Below, piece after piece: positions 1-8,013 of a DNA stretch of 64,000 nucleotides. Location: positions 1-64,000 of the forward strand of contig CANGTQ010000007.1 in NCBI GenBank assembly GCA_947456955.1, written 5' to 3'. Every line of letters starts with the position of its first letter. Positions within the stretch are counted from its first letter, which is position 1. The notes beneath the pieces were generated by a model, which saw only the letters and a list, made by a program, of their open reading frames with translations, searched no databases and was not told the DNA's origin. Made by a program: the position numbers and the translations under genes. This DNA comes from Flavobacteriaceae bacterium (GTDB lineage Bacteria > Bacteroidota > Bacteroidia > Flavobacteriales > Flavobacteriaceae).

Positions 1-303
1 GCAGTAATTTCAACAACTACGCTTGGAACACAGACGTATACTTTTACACCAACAGTTGGATTGTGTGCCACTACAACAACGATGAGCGTTACAGTTAGTC
101 CTAATGTTGTTCCGGTCTTTACAGCCTTAGGACCTTATTGTCAAAATGCTACACCAGGAACTTTGCCGACAACTTCAACAAATGGAATTACAGGAACTTG
201 GTCTCCTGCAGTAATTTCAACAACTACGCTAGGAACACAGACGTATACTTTTACACCAACAGTTGGATTATGTGCCACTACAACAACGATGAGTATTACA
301 GTT
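1..303 (+). repeat. Near-identical 207-bp tandem repeat in adhesin gene
   Basis: Bases 1-96 recur at 208-303 with four or five substitutions, giving a period of 207 bp (69 codons). Only the last copy and the tail of the previous one lie in the window, so more copies probably lie upstream. The very low divergence contrasts with the older 840-bp repeats that follow. Confidence 0.85.
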
Positions 304-2865
304 TTTTCTATTCTAAATACAGGTACTGCAATTTCTCCACCATCAGTTTGTACTTCTGTTGGAACTATCGATTTGAATACCTTATTAACTGGTCAAGATG
401 CTGGAGGTACTTGGTCAACACCATCACCAATTGATATTAGCAGTTTTACTGCGGCAACATATACTTATACCTATTCAATTACCAATGTTTGTGGTACTAA
501 TACGGAAGATGTTCAGTTTATAGTTTTACCAAATCCAATTTTAACTGCTTCAAATATTGCTAGTTCTATCGTTTGTGTTGGTTTAGATGTTACAGTTAAT
601 TTATCCGGAATGGTAGATGGAACGTATTCTTTGAATTATAATTTAAACGGAAGCAATACACTAACAAATCAAAACGTTACAGTAGTAATATCAGGTGGAA
701 TTGGAAGTTTCACTATACCAACAGCCAACGTACCGAATACTGTTTCAACTACTATTACGTTCAACACTATTCAAAATACGACTACCACTTGTCAAGTTAA
801 TTTGAACAATGTTACAGGAAATATTTTTATAAATCCTTTAGTTCAGATTGACAATACCAATATTGCGGTTTCTACAATTTGTATTGGAAGTGTCGCAACC
901 GTTGTTATTTCAAACGCTACAAATCTTCCGAATGGAGTTTATCAATTTAATTACAGCATTCCAACAGGAACTCCCGCAACAGGAAATTCAGGTGCTGTTA
1001 CAATAACTGGAGGAAGCGGTCAATTCACTATACCGGCTTCTGTTTTTACAGCAGTTGGAAATTATACGTTAACGATTAATAGCATTACAACCACAACAGG
1101 ATGTTCTAATACTACAGAAGATGCAAACATCACTTTTGCTGTGGTTACTCCTTTATCAGCTGGTACATTTACAGGGGTAACTTCAGTTTGCCCATCAGTA
1201 GGAATAATGGATTTAGCTGCTCTTTTAACGGGAGAAAGTGCTGGAGGAGTTTGGACAGATAGTGCTTTACAAGTTGTCACTTCTCCAATAAATATTATCA
1301 GTTTCACAGCCGGAACATACAGTTATACTTATACAGTAACTAACACCTGTGGTACAGATACAGAAGTGGTACAATTTACTGTTTATGCTAATCCACAATT
1401 AACGACACTGAACATCTCAACTTCACCTAGGTGTGTTGAAACCAATAGTATTGTTAATCTGAGTGGAATGGTTGATGGAACTTATACTTTAAACTATGAT
1501 TTAAACGGAAGCAACATATTAGCCGGTCAAACAGTCGTTGTGACTATTGCCGCAGGAATAGGAAGCTTTACAATTCCAACAGCCTCAATTCCAAATGTTG
1601 GAACAACAGTTATTACATTTACAAGTATTACAAATAATGCAACGACTTGCACTAGAACATTGACAAATGTTGCAGCTCAAATAATCATCCGACCTATAGC
1701 AGATATTGACAACGCGAATTTGAGTATTGCCAATGTTTGTTTCGGAAGCAACGTATTGGTAAATATTACAAGTGCCATAAATCTACCTGACGGAGTTTAC
1801 CAATTTAATTATTCTATTGCTGGCGCTACACCAGTAGCCGGAAATTCTGGAAATGTTACTATAACTTCTGGAGTCGGACAATTTACAATTCCGTCAACTT
1901 CTTTCACTATTACTGGAAATTATACTTTGACTGTTACCGGAATAGTTACAGCAACCGGTTGTTCAAACTCAAGTGAAAATGCGGCAGCTAATTTCTCTAT
2001 TAATGCAATTCCAAGTAGTACTGGAGCCACAGTTTCGGCTGAGGATACTTGTCCTAATTCTGATAGTAATGTTACCATTACTGGAATTAGTAATTTACCA
2101 AATGGAACGTATTCATTAACCTATTTTTTATCAGGTGCAAATTCAGATACGAATACAATTTCGGTAACGTTTACAAACGGAGGAACAACATTTACTATTC
2201 CTGGTGTAAGCATAGTAAATAATGGACAAACAACAGTTCAAATTACTAGTTTAATATCTCCAAGCAACACTTGTGGAATATTTGGAGCAAATGCGCTTAT
2301 AGTTAATTTCAATGTAATATCAGATCCTGCACCGGCATTAATTGATAGGGGGGAACTCTTCTGCGGAACCAATGTTCCTGCTCCAACACTTGCAGACTTA
2401 TCAGCAAATATTGTTGGAACTCCAAATGTTATTTGGTATGATGCTTTAACAGGAGGAACAGCATACAATCCAACTGAAGTATTGATAAATGGGACAACCT
2501 ATTTTGCGGCTGTAGTCTCTGTGAATGGTTGCGAAAGCCTTCGCCTTCCGGTTACTGTTGATTTAACGGTTTGTGATGTCATAATACCGGATGGATTCTC
2601 ACCAAACAATGATGGTATTAATGACACTTTTGAAATTCCGAATCTGGCTGTTTTATTTCCAAATTTCAAATTAGAAATCTACAATCGCTACGGTAGTTTA
2701 ATTTATACAGGAAATAGAAATAAAGAAAATTGGGACGGAACAACTACAGAAGGAGGCTTGAATTTAGGAGACAAATTACTCGCAACCGGTGTTTATTTCT
2801 ATATACTGAATTTCAATGACGGTACAAGAAAGGCCATTCAAGGTAGGTTATACCTAAACAGATAA
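1..2865 (+). CDS. Type IX secreted repetitive adhesin, type B sorting domain (5'-truncated)
   Basis: The frame is open from base 1, so this is the C-terminal 954 residues of a larger secreted protein. A first ATG-like start near base 61 is only an internal codon. The body is Thr/Ser/Asn-rich beta-sandwich repeats: a near-identical 69-residue unit at the window edge, then two 280-residue units starting at bases 346 and 1186. Within these, a C-x(n)-NLPNGTY-like module of about 90 residues appears five times. The last 97 residues (from base 2572) match the gliding-motility-associated C-terminal domain: FSPNNDGINDTF, then LEIYNRYGSLIY, W-D-G, and G-V-Y-F-Y. In Bacteroidota this domain directs export by the type IX system. 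The protein is probably an SprB-like surface adhesin. The next gene, 7 to 19 bases downstream depending on its start, is its likely PorP/SprF partner. Confidence 0.9.
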   Translation, partial: AVISTTTLGTQTYTFTPTVGLCATTTTMSVTVSPNVVPVFTALGPYCQNATPGTLPTTSTNGITGTWSPAVISTTTLGTQTYTFTPTVGLCATTTTMSITVFSILNTGTAISPPSVCTSVGTIDLNTLLTGQDAGGTWSTPSPIDISSFTAATYTYTYSITNVCGTNTEDVQFIVLPNPILTASNIASSIVCVGLDVTVNLSGMVDGTYSLNYNLNGSNTLTNQNVTVVISGGIGSFTIPTANVPNTVSTTITFNTIQNTTTTCQVNLNNVTGNIFINPLVQIDNTNIAVSTICIGSVATVVISNATNLPNGVYQFNYSIPTGTPATGNSGAVTITGGSGQFTIPASVFTAVGNYTLTINSITTTTGCSNTTEDANITFAVVTPLSAGTFTGVTSVCPSVGIMDLAALLTGESAGGVWTDSALQVVTSPINIISFTAGTYSYTYTVTNTCGTDTEVVQFTVYANPQLTTLNISTSPRCVETNSIVNLSGMVDGTYTLNYDLNGSNILAGQTVVVTIAAGIGSFTIPTASIPNVGTTVITFTSITNNATTCTRTLTNVAAQIIIRPIADIDNANLSIANVCFGSNVLVNITSAINLPDGVYQFNYSIAGATPVAGNSGNVTITSGVGQFTIPSTSFTITGNYTLTVTGIVTATGCSNSSENAAANFSINAIPSSTGATVSAEDTCPNSDSNVTITGISNLPNGTYSLTYFLSGANSDTNTISVTFTNGGTTFTIPGVSIVNNGQTTVQITSLISPSNTCGIFGANALIVNFNVISDPAPALIDRGELFCGTNVPAPTLADLSANIVGTPNVIWYDALTGGTAYNPTEVLINGTTYFAAVVSVNGCESLRLPVTVDLTVCDVIIPDGFSPNNDGINDTFEIPNLAVLFPNFKLEIYNRYGSLIYTGNRNKENWDGTTTEGGLNLGDKLLATGVYFYILNFNDGTRKAIQGRLYLNR
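346..2035 (+). repeat. Two diverged 840-bp (280-residue) protein repeats
   Basis: Unit A begins at 346 with V-C-T-S-V-G and unit B at 1186 with V-C-P-S-V-G. Both run in the same order: DL-LLTG-AGG-W, then NLSGMVDGTY, GSFTIP, then NLP-GVYQFNYSI and GQFTIP, and GCSN. The exact in-frame spacing of 840 bp shows an old duplication of a pair of Ig-like modules. Confidence 0.75.
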
Positions 2866-2884
2866 AGAACAAATGAGTGTAACT

Positions 2885-3838
2885 ATGAAACATAAAATTA
2901 TTAAATACCTCTTAGTACTACTTATTGTTTTTTTAACATCAAAATTACGTGCGCAACAAGATCCACAGTTTACTCACTATATGTATAATATGAGTGTCAT
3001 GAATCCTGCTTATGCAACAGATAATGCAGATGTGATAAATATGGGAGGATTATATCGTGCTCAATGGGTTGGAATAGAAGGAGCTCCAACGACCCAAAGC
3101 TTTTTTATCCACAAACCTTTATCCAAAAGAGTAGAAGTAGGAATTTCGGTTGTTCATGATGAAATTGGAGATGTGGTGAAAGAGAATAATATTTATGCTG
3201 ACTTTGCTTATGTTTTGCCGTTAAGCGAAACCACAAAATTGTCATTTGGATTAAAGGCCGGAGTTACTTTGTTTGATACTAATTTTAATGGATTTGCGCT
3301 CACCGATCCGCTACCTGATCCGGCATTTCAGAATAATATCAACCAAACGTTTCCTAATTTCGGAGTCGGAACTTATTTGTTTGGATACAATTATTATGTT
3401 GGTTTTTCTGCACCAAATTTAATGACCTCTAGACATATAGAAACTATAAATGGTCGTCCCGGAAGTGGGGTAGAATCAGTTCACTTTTTCATGACCGGTG
3501 GCTATGTCTTTACGTTTAATGGAAATGATAACTTTAAGCTAAAACCAGCTTTCATGGCAAAAGGTGTAGAAGGCACTCCAGTTTCCTTAGATTTAACTAC
3601 CAATGTTTTAATCAACAATAAATTTGAAGCTGGAGTTGGTTATAGAATGGGAGATTCCGTTAGTGGTTTAGCCGGTTTTTATGTCACGCCAACACTCAGA
3701 ATAGGATACTCGTATGATTATACACTTTCCAATTTGGGAGCTTTCAATTCAGGTTCGCATGAGGTTTTTTTACTATTTGATTTGGATTTAGGTAAACTTT
3801 CGGATAAAGGATATGATAAATCTCCACGATTCTTTTAA
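2885..3838 (+). CDS. PorP/SprF family type IX secretion outer-membrane protein
   Basis: About 317 residues. I prefer the start at 2885 because it gives a clean signal peptide (M-K-H-K-I-I-K-Y followed by LLVLLIVFL, cleavage near R-A-Q). An in-frame ATG at 2873 would add four residues. The mature protein begins QQDPQFTHYMYNMSVMNPAYA, the hallmark of the PorP/SprF family, and continues as an outer-membrane beta-barrel. In gliding Bacteroidota such proteins are encoded next to type B cargo and are needed to export or anchor it. Here it directly follows a type B adhesin and precedes a PorE-like gene, so it is probably dedicated to that adhesin. Confidence 0.9.
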   Translation: MKHKIIKYLLVLLIVFLTSKLRAQQDPQFTHYMYNMSVMNPAYATDNADVINMGGLYRAQWVGIEGAPTTQSFFIHKPLSKRVEVGISVVHDEIGDVVKENNIYADFAYVLPLSETTKLSFGLKAGVTLFDTNFNGFALTDPLPDPAFQNNINQTFPNFGVGTYLFGYNYYVGFSAPNLMTSRHIETINGRPGSGVESVHFFMTGGYVFTFNGNDNFKLKPAFMAKGVEGTPVSLDLTTNVLINNKFEAGVGYRMGDSVSGLAGFYVTPTLRIGYSYDYTLSNLGAFNSGSHEVFLLFDLDLGKLSDKGYDKSPRFF

Positions 3839-3839
3839 A

Positions 3840-5738
3840 ATGAAAATGATGAAAAAAAGCTATTACATACTTTTTGTTTTTTGCAGTATCACCACGCTGG
3901 TTGCCCAAAAAAAAGTCAGTGTTAAACAAGCCAACTCTTTATTTGCGAGTAAGTCTTATGTCAAAGCTGCCGAAGCTTATGAACAAGTAATTCAGACAAA
4001 GCAATCCAGACAAGTGTTGCAAAATTTAGGAGATTGTTATTATTATAATTTTCAAATGACCAATGCTGTTCGGGCCTACGGGCAATTGTTTTTCACCTTC
4101 AAAGACAGTGTTAAAAAAGAAGTTTTTTTCAGATATGCCAATGCCCTGAAAGGAACAAAAGATTTTGACAAAGGAGATGCCATCATGTCGGAGTATTTAG
4201 GTTTTGATCAAAATACGCCAAAATTTATGAAGAATATAACCCTAAACATTCCCAATAGCTACAAGTTGCAAATCATGTCAAAGAACAAAACCAATGGCGA
4301 TTTTGGAATTTCGTTCTATGGCGATAAAGTAACATTTGCTTCTACCAGAAATGACCAAGAGAAAGCCTATGGTTGGAACGACAAACCTTATTTGGATTTA
4401 TTTTCCGCATCAGTTGATAGTCAAGGGCAATTAGAAAAAGTGGAACCTTTTCCTGCTATTATCAATACGAAGAAACACGAAAGTTCGGCAACATTTAGCG
4501 CCGATGGAAAAACAATGTATTTCAACAGAGGTAGTGATAAACGAGTTAAAATTGGCGATGAAAAAGTGGCTATGGTTAAAATATATAAAGCGGAATTTGT
4601 TGATGGGAAATGGACGAATATAACGATGTTACCTTTCTCTAGCGATACCTATTCGGTGGAGCATCCATTCTTGACAAAAGACGGAAAGAAACTTTACTTC
4701 GCAAGCGATATGCCTGGAACATTAGGTTCAATGGATATTTTTGTTGTTGATGTAAATGAAGCCGGTACCTACAGCCAGCCAAGAAATTTAGGCGAAACTA
4801 TTAATACAATTCACAGAGAGCAATTTCCATTTGTGACCGAAGACGGAACGCTTTATTTCGCTTCTGACGGACATCAGGGCAACGGAAATTTAGATATTTT
4901 CATGAGTATAAAATTGAGTAATTCCGAATTTGATAAACCACTTAATTTAGGCTCTACGATAAACAGCGAAATGGATGATTTCAATTTCATTCTGGATTAT
5001 AAAAATAACAAAGGTTATTTTGCTTCCAACAGAACCGGCGATGATAACTTATACACTTTCATTAAAGAAGAAAATAACTTGCAATACTTAGTTGAAGGTG
5101 AAGTCAGAGATTTAAAATCATTGGAGTTATTGCCTGGAGCTACAGTAAAATTATATGATGATCAAGGCAATCTTCTAGAAGAAGTATTGGTGGGTAAAGA
5201 TGGTACATTCACTTTCAATACAGAACCAAATAAGAAATACAAAATCAAGGCTTTCAAAGATTTTTATATTCCAACCGAAGCTGAATTTGACACGGGCGAA
5301 AAAAATAAAGTATACATAGACCTGCAAATGAAAGTCGAGTCGTATTATGATGCAGAAGATATCATCAATAAAAAAGATGACGGAACAGTGCTTATCGATT
5401 TGGATAACATCTATTTCGATTTGGATAAATGGAACATCAAACCGCAAGCAGCGCAAGTACTTGATGTATTGCTAAGTTTGATGAAAAAATATCCATATAT
5501 GGAAATTCAAATTGGTTCACACACCGATTCACGAGCCACAGCAGTTTATAACTTGAGGTTGTCAAACAAACGTGCTGCTTCAGCATTAGAATATTTGGTA
5601 CAGAATGGAATTGATAGAAAAAGGCTCCGTTCTATAGGGTATGGCGAAACAAAGCCATTAATTATTTGCCCTAAAAACGATTGTACCGAAGCTGAGCATG
5701 CCACAAATCGTAGATGTACGTTTATGATTTTAAAATAG
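3840..5738 (+). CDS. PorE-like TPR / beta-propeller / OmpA family protein
   Basis: 632 residues from the ATG at 3840, one base after the previous stop. An upstream in-frame ATG at 3813 overlaps the previous gene and spoils the signal peptide (MKMMKKSYYILFVFCSITTLVAQ). Order of parts: signal peptide; TPR-like helices (about 25-120); PD40/WD40-type propeller with repeated S-A-D-G-K-T-M-Y-F and FASD segments (about 150-410); a carboxypeptidase-regulatory-like domain (about 417-490); and a C-terminal OmpA peptidoglycan-binding domain (about 520-632) with I-Y-F-D, G-S-H-T-D-S-R and N-R-R. This is the architecture of PorE, the peptidoglycan-linked type IX component. Because it sits with a single adhesin it is more likely a locus-specific paralogue than the core PorE. 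Confidence 0.85.
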   Translation: MKMMKKSYYILFVFCSITTLVAQKKVSVKQANSLFASKSYVKAAEAYEQVIQTKQSRQVLQNLGDCYYYNFQMTNAVRAYGQLFFTFKDSVKKEVFFRYANALKGTKDFDKGDAIMSEYLGFDQNTPKFMKNITLNIPNSYKLQIMSKNKTNGDFGISFYGDKVTFASTRNDQEKAYGWNDKPYLDLFSASVDSQGQLEKVEPFPAIINTKKHESSATFSADGKTMYFNRGSDKRVKIGDEKVAMVKIYKAEFVDGKWTNITMLPFSSDTYSVEHPFLTKDGKKLYFASDMPGTLGSMDIFVVDVNEAGTYSQPRNLGETINTIHREQFPFVTEDGTLYFASDGHQGNGNLDIFMSIKLSNSEFDKPLNLGSTINSEMDDFNFILDYKNNKGYFASNRTGDDNLYTFIKEENNLQYLVEGEVRDLKSLELLPGATVKLYDDQGNLLEEVLVGKDGTFTFNTEPNKKYKIKAFKDFYIPTEAEFDTGEKNKVYIDLQMKVESYYDAEDIINKKDDGTVLIDLDNIYFDLDKWNIKPQAAQVLDVLLSLMKKYPYMEIQIGSHTDSRATAVYNLRLSNKRAASALEYLVQNGIDRKRLRSIGYGETKPLIICPKNDCTEAEHATNRRCTFMILK

Positions 5739-5771
5739 GAGTTAGTTGTTATTAAATATTGGGATTTTAGT

Positions 5772-5805
5772 AAAATGCACACTTTTACCGGTGTGCATTT
5801 TTTTT
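5772..5805 (+). terminator. Rho-independent terminator after the PorE-like gene
   Basis: Perfect 11-bp stem AAAATGCACAC / GTGTGCATTTT (5772-5782 and 5791-5801) with an 8-base loop, running into a T tract to 5805. Confidence 0.85.
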
Positions 5806-5836
5806 GCAAACTATTCATCTCGAATCTGTATTTTTG
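5803..5836 (+). promoter_or_regulatory. Promoter of the alkaline phosphatase gene
   Basis: TTTG at 5803-5806 and TATTTTTG at 5829-5836 are separated by 22 bases, matching the Bacteroidota -33/-7 pattern (TTTG, then TAnnTTTG). The start codon is 19 bases further on. The -33 element lies in the T tract of the preceding terminator. Confidence 0.5.
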
Positions 5837-5855
5837 TATTTCACAATAACAGCTG

Positions 5856-7469
5856 ATGAAAAAATTTTTTCCTTTCGTATTCTTATTTGTTATTTCAAAT
5901 CTAACTGCTCAACAGCGCCCAAAATTGGTAGTTGGTATTGTGGTCGACCAAATGAAAATAGAATACCTGTATCGCTTTCAAAGTGACTTTTCTGAAAGTG
6001 GATTTAAGCGATTGATAAATGAAGGATATACGTTTTATAATATGCATTACAATTATATGCCTACGTATACCGCACCAGGACACGCCTCAATTTATACAGG
6101 AACAACTCCGGCAATGCATGGAATCGTGAGTAATGAATGGTTCAGCAGAAGCGCAGGAAAAGAAGTATATTGTACGGATGATGCTTCGGTAAAAACGCTT
6201 GGAGACGGCAGCAAAGAAGAAGGAGAAATGTCGCCTAAAAACCTACAGACAACTACAATTACAGACGAACTTCGCCTATCAACCAATTTTAAAGGAAAGG
6301 TAATCGGTATAAGTATGAAAGACAGAGGCGCGATTCTCCCTGCAGGACATTTTGCCAATTGGGCATTTTGGTATAGCAAAACAGGAAGCTTTATCTCTAG
6401 TACTTTTTATGGTTCAACACTGCCGGATTGGGTAACTGAATTCAATTCCCAAAAAGGCTACATGAAATATATTAATCAAGGTTGGGATTTATTAAAACCA
6501 ATCGCAACTTATGATGAAAGTCTGGCGGATGATAATCCGTATGAAGGGAAATTATACAAAGTAGACAAACCTGTTTTTCCATATGATTTAAAAGCGATGC
6601 TCGATAAAAATAACCCGAGTATTTTAAGAGCAACACCTTTTGGAAATGATTATGTGGCTGATTTTTCTAAACTAGCCATCGAAAAAGAATCCTTAGGAAA
6701 AGATAGTATTACCGATTTTTTAGCAGTTAGTTTTTCTTCTACCGATTATGTCGGACACATTCTGGGACCGCGTTCTGTCGAATTGCAAGACACCTATTTG
6801 CGTTTGGATTTGACTATTGCTGACTTTTTAAACTATTTGGATAAAACGGTCGGAAAAGGAAATTATTTGGTTTTCTTAACTGCTGATCATGCTGGAGCAG
6901 AAAATGCCCGTTTCTTAAATGATAACAAATACGATGTCATAAATCTTGATGGCAAGGAGCTTGATAAAAATCTTGAGAAATTTTCAACCGATACTTTTGG
7001 TGAAGATTTAGTGCTGCGTTATGACAGCTTTAATTTGTTTTTTGATAAGAATAAAATTAAAGCCAAAGGTTTGGATTTGAGTAAAGTAAAACAGGCGTTT
7101 AAAGACTTTCTAATGACGCAAAACTATGTAAAGCGCGTTTATACCGAAGAAGAGATTTTAGCAAATTCAGGAGCCGATTATCATTTGAATTGTATTGCCA
7201 AAGGCTATGACGTAACCCAAAACGGAGATATGATTGTTTTGGATAAACCGGGATATATTGAATATGGTCCAACCGGAACTTCTCACGGGACAACCTATAA
7301 TTACGATACACATGTGCCGTTATTGTTTTATGGATGGAACATAAAAAAAGGAGAATGCCATGAGAAAAAAATTATCACTCAGATTGCACCAACCTTATCG
7401 CAGAAACTAAAAATAACGTTACCAAACGCAACAGAATCAGAGGTTTTGAATGAGATTTTGGATAGATAG
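5856..7469 (+). CDS. pafA: PafA-like alkaline phosphatase (phosphate-irrepressible type)
   Basis: 537 residues with signal peptide MKKFFPFVFLFVISNLTAQ, so periplasmic or exported. It hydrolyses phosphate monoesters using two zinc ions. The key residues of Flavobacterium PafA (D38, T79, N100, K162, R164) all fall here with a constant offset of seven: D31 in V-V-D-Q-M, T72 in Y-T-A-P-G-H-A, N93 in S-N-E-W-F, and K155/R157 in M-K-D-R-G-A. The later metal ligands are S-T-D-Y-V-G-H, T-A-D-H-A-G and the C-terminal T-S-H-G-T. All catalytic positions are intact. It has its own promoter and follows a terminator, so it is probably a single transcription unit. Confidence 0.9.
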   Translation: MKKFFPFVFLFVISNLTAQQRPKLVVGIVVDQMKIEYLYRFQSDFSESGFKRLINEGYTFYNMHYNYMPTYTAPGHASIYTGTTPAMHGIVSNEWFSRSAGKEVYCTDDASVKTLGDGSKEEGEMSPKNLQTTTITDELRLSTNFKGKVIGISMKDRGAILPAGHFANWAFWYSKTGSFISSTFYGSTLPDWVTEFNSQKGYMKYINQGWDLLKPIATYDESLADDNPYEGKLYKVDKPVFPYDLKAMLDKNNPSILRATPFGNDYVADFSKLAIEKESLGKDSITDFLAVSFSSTDYVGHILGPRSVELQDTYLRLDLTIADFLNYLDKTVGKGNYLVFLTADHAGAENARFLNDNKYDVINLDGKELDKNLEKFSTDTFGEDLVLRYDSFNLFFDKNKIKAKGLDLSKVKQAFKDFLMTQNYVKRVYTEEEILANSGADYHLNCIAKGYDVTQNGDMIVLDKPGYIEYGPTGTSHGTTYNYDTHVPLLFYGWNIKKGECHEKKIITQIAPTLSQKLKITLPNATESEVLNEILDR

Positions 7470-7521
7470 TTTCTTGATTTTGTCATTCCAAACTAGCTGC
7501 CTAAGATTCTGAAAATTAACT

Positions 7522-7899
7522 ATGAGTACATTTGTAATTAGCAAAAGATACAATGGTGATTATAAGTTTGTTTTTGCCTCCAGAAAAGGGAAAACAATTT
7601 TTACTAGTATAGCTTGTAAACATAAATCAGATTGTGAAAGAATGATATTAGGAATAAAAGAAAACATGTCATTGTTTGCTTTTACAAAAGTCAAAAAGGC
7701 ATCGAATAAGTTTTTTTTTAGATTATCTAAAGACGGTTTGGTCTTGGCTAATAGCCGAAAATTTTCTACAGAGCTTATGTTGCAAAAAGGAATTGATGAA
7801 ATTATTAATTATGTCCATAAGGCTGAAATACTTGACTTTTCAGAAAATGAATTTGTGTTTTCTGAAGATAGCAATGTTTTTGAAGAAAATGCACAATAA
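7522..7899 (+). CDS. DUF1508 (YegP-like) domain protein
   Basis: 125 residues, no signal peptide, cytoplasmic. Two copies of the YegP/DUF1508 fold are visible: residues about 3-48 (Y-N-G-D-Y-K-F-V-F-A-S-R-K-G-K-T-I-F-T-S) and about 62-100 (F-F-F-R-L-S-K-D-G-L-V-L-A-N-S). The family is small and widespread but has no firmly assigned function. The Asp/Glu-rich tail (S-E-N-E-F-V-F-S-E-D-S) lies outside the domain. It lies 52 bases after the phosphatase gene, with no clear terminator between. Confidence 0.8.
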   Translation: MSTFVISKRYNGDYKFVFASRKGKTIFTSIACKHKSDCERMILGIKENMSLFAFTKVKKASNKFFFRLSKDGLVLANSRKFSTELMLQKGIDEIINYVHKAEILDFSENEFVFSEDSNVFEENAQ

Positions 7900-8013
7900 T
7901 TTATCATTTTATTATTAAATGCTTTTTCCAAATGTCAACAAATATTGTTTGGATTAAGCAAATAGAATTTCTTTTGTACTCAAGTAAATCTTAGGTTGCA
8001 TGACTTTTTGGTG

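Noticed and set aside
3813..3839. Upstream in-frame start of the PorE-like gene
   Set aside because: It overlaps the previous gene and puts charged residues before the signal peptide; the ATG at 3840 is better.
7920..7960. Hairpin CCAAA...TTTGG between DUF1508 and E1 stops
   Set aside because: Pairing is short and interrupted, with no clean T tract; not listed as a terminator.
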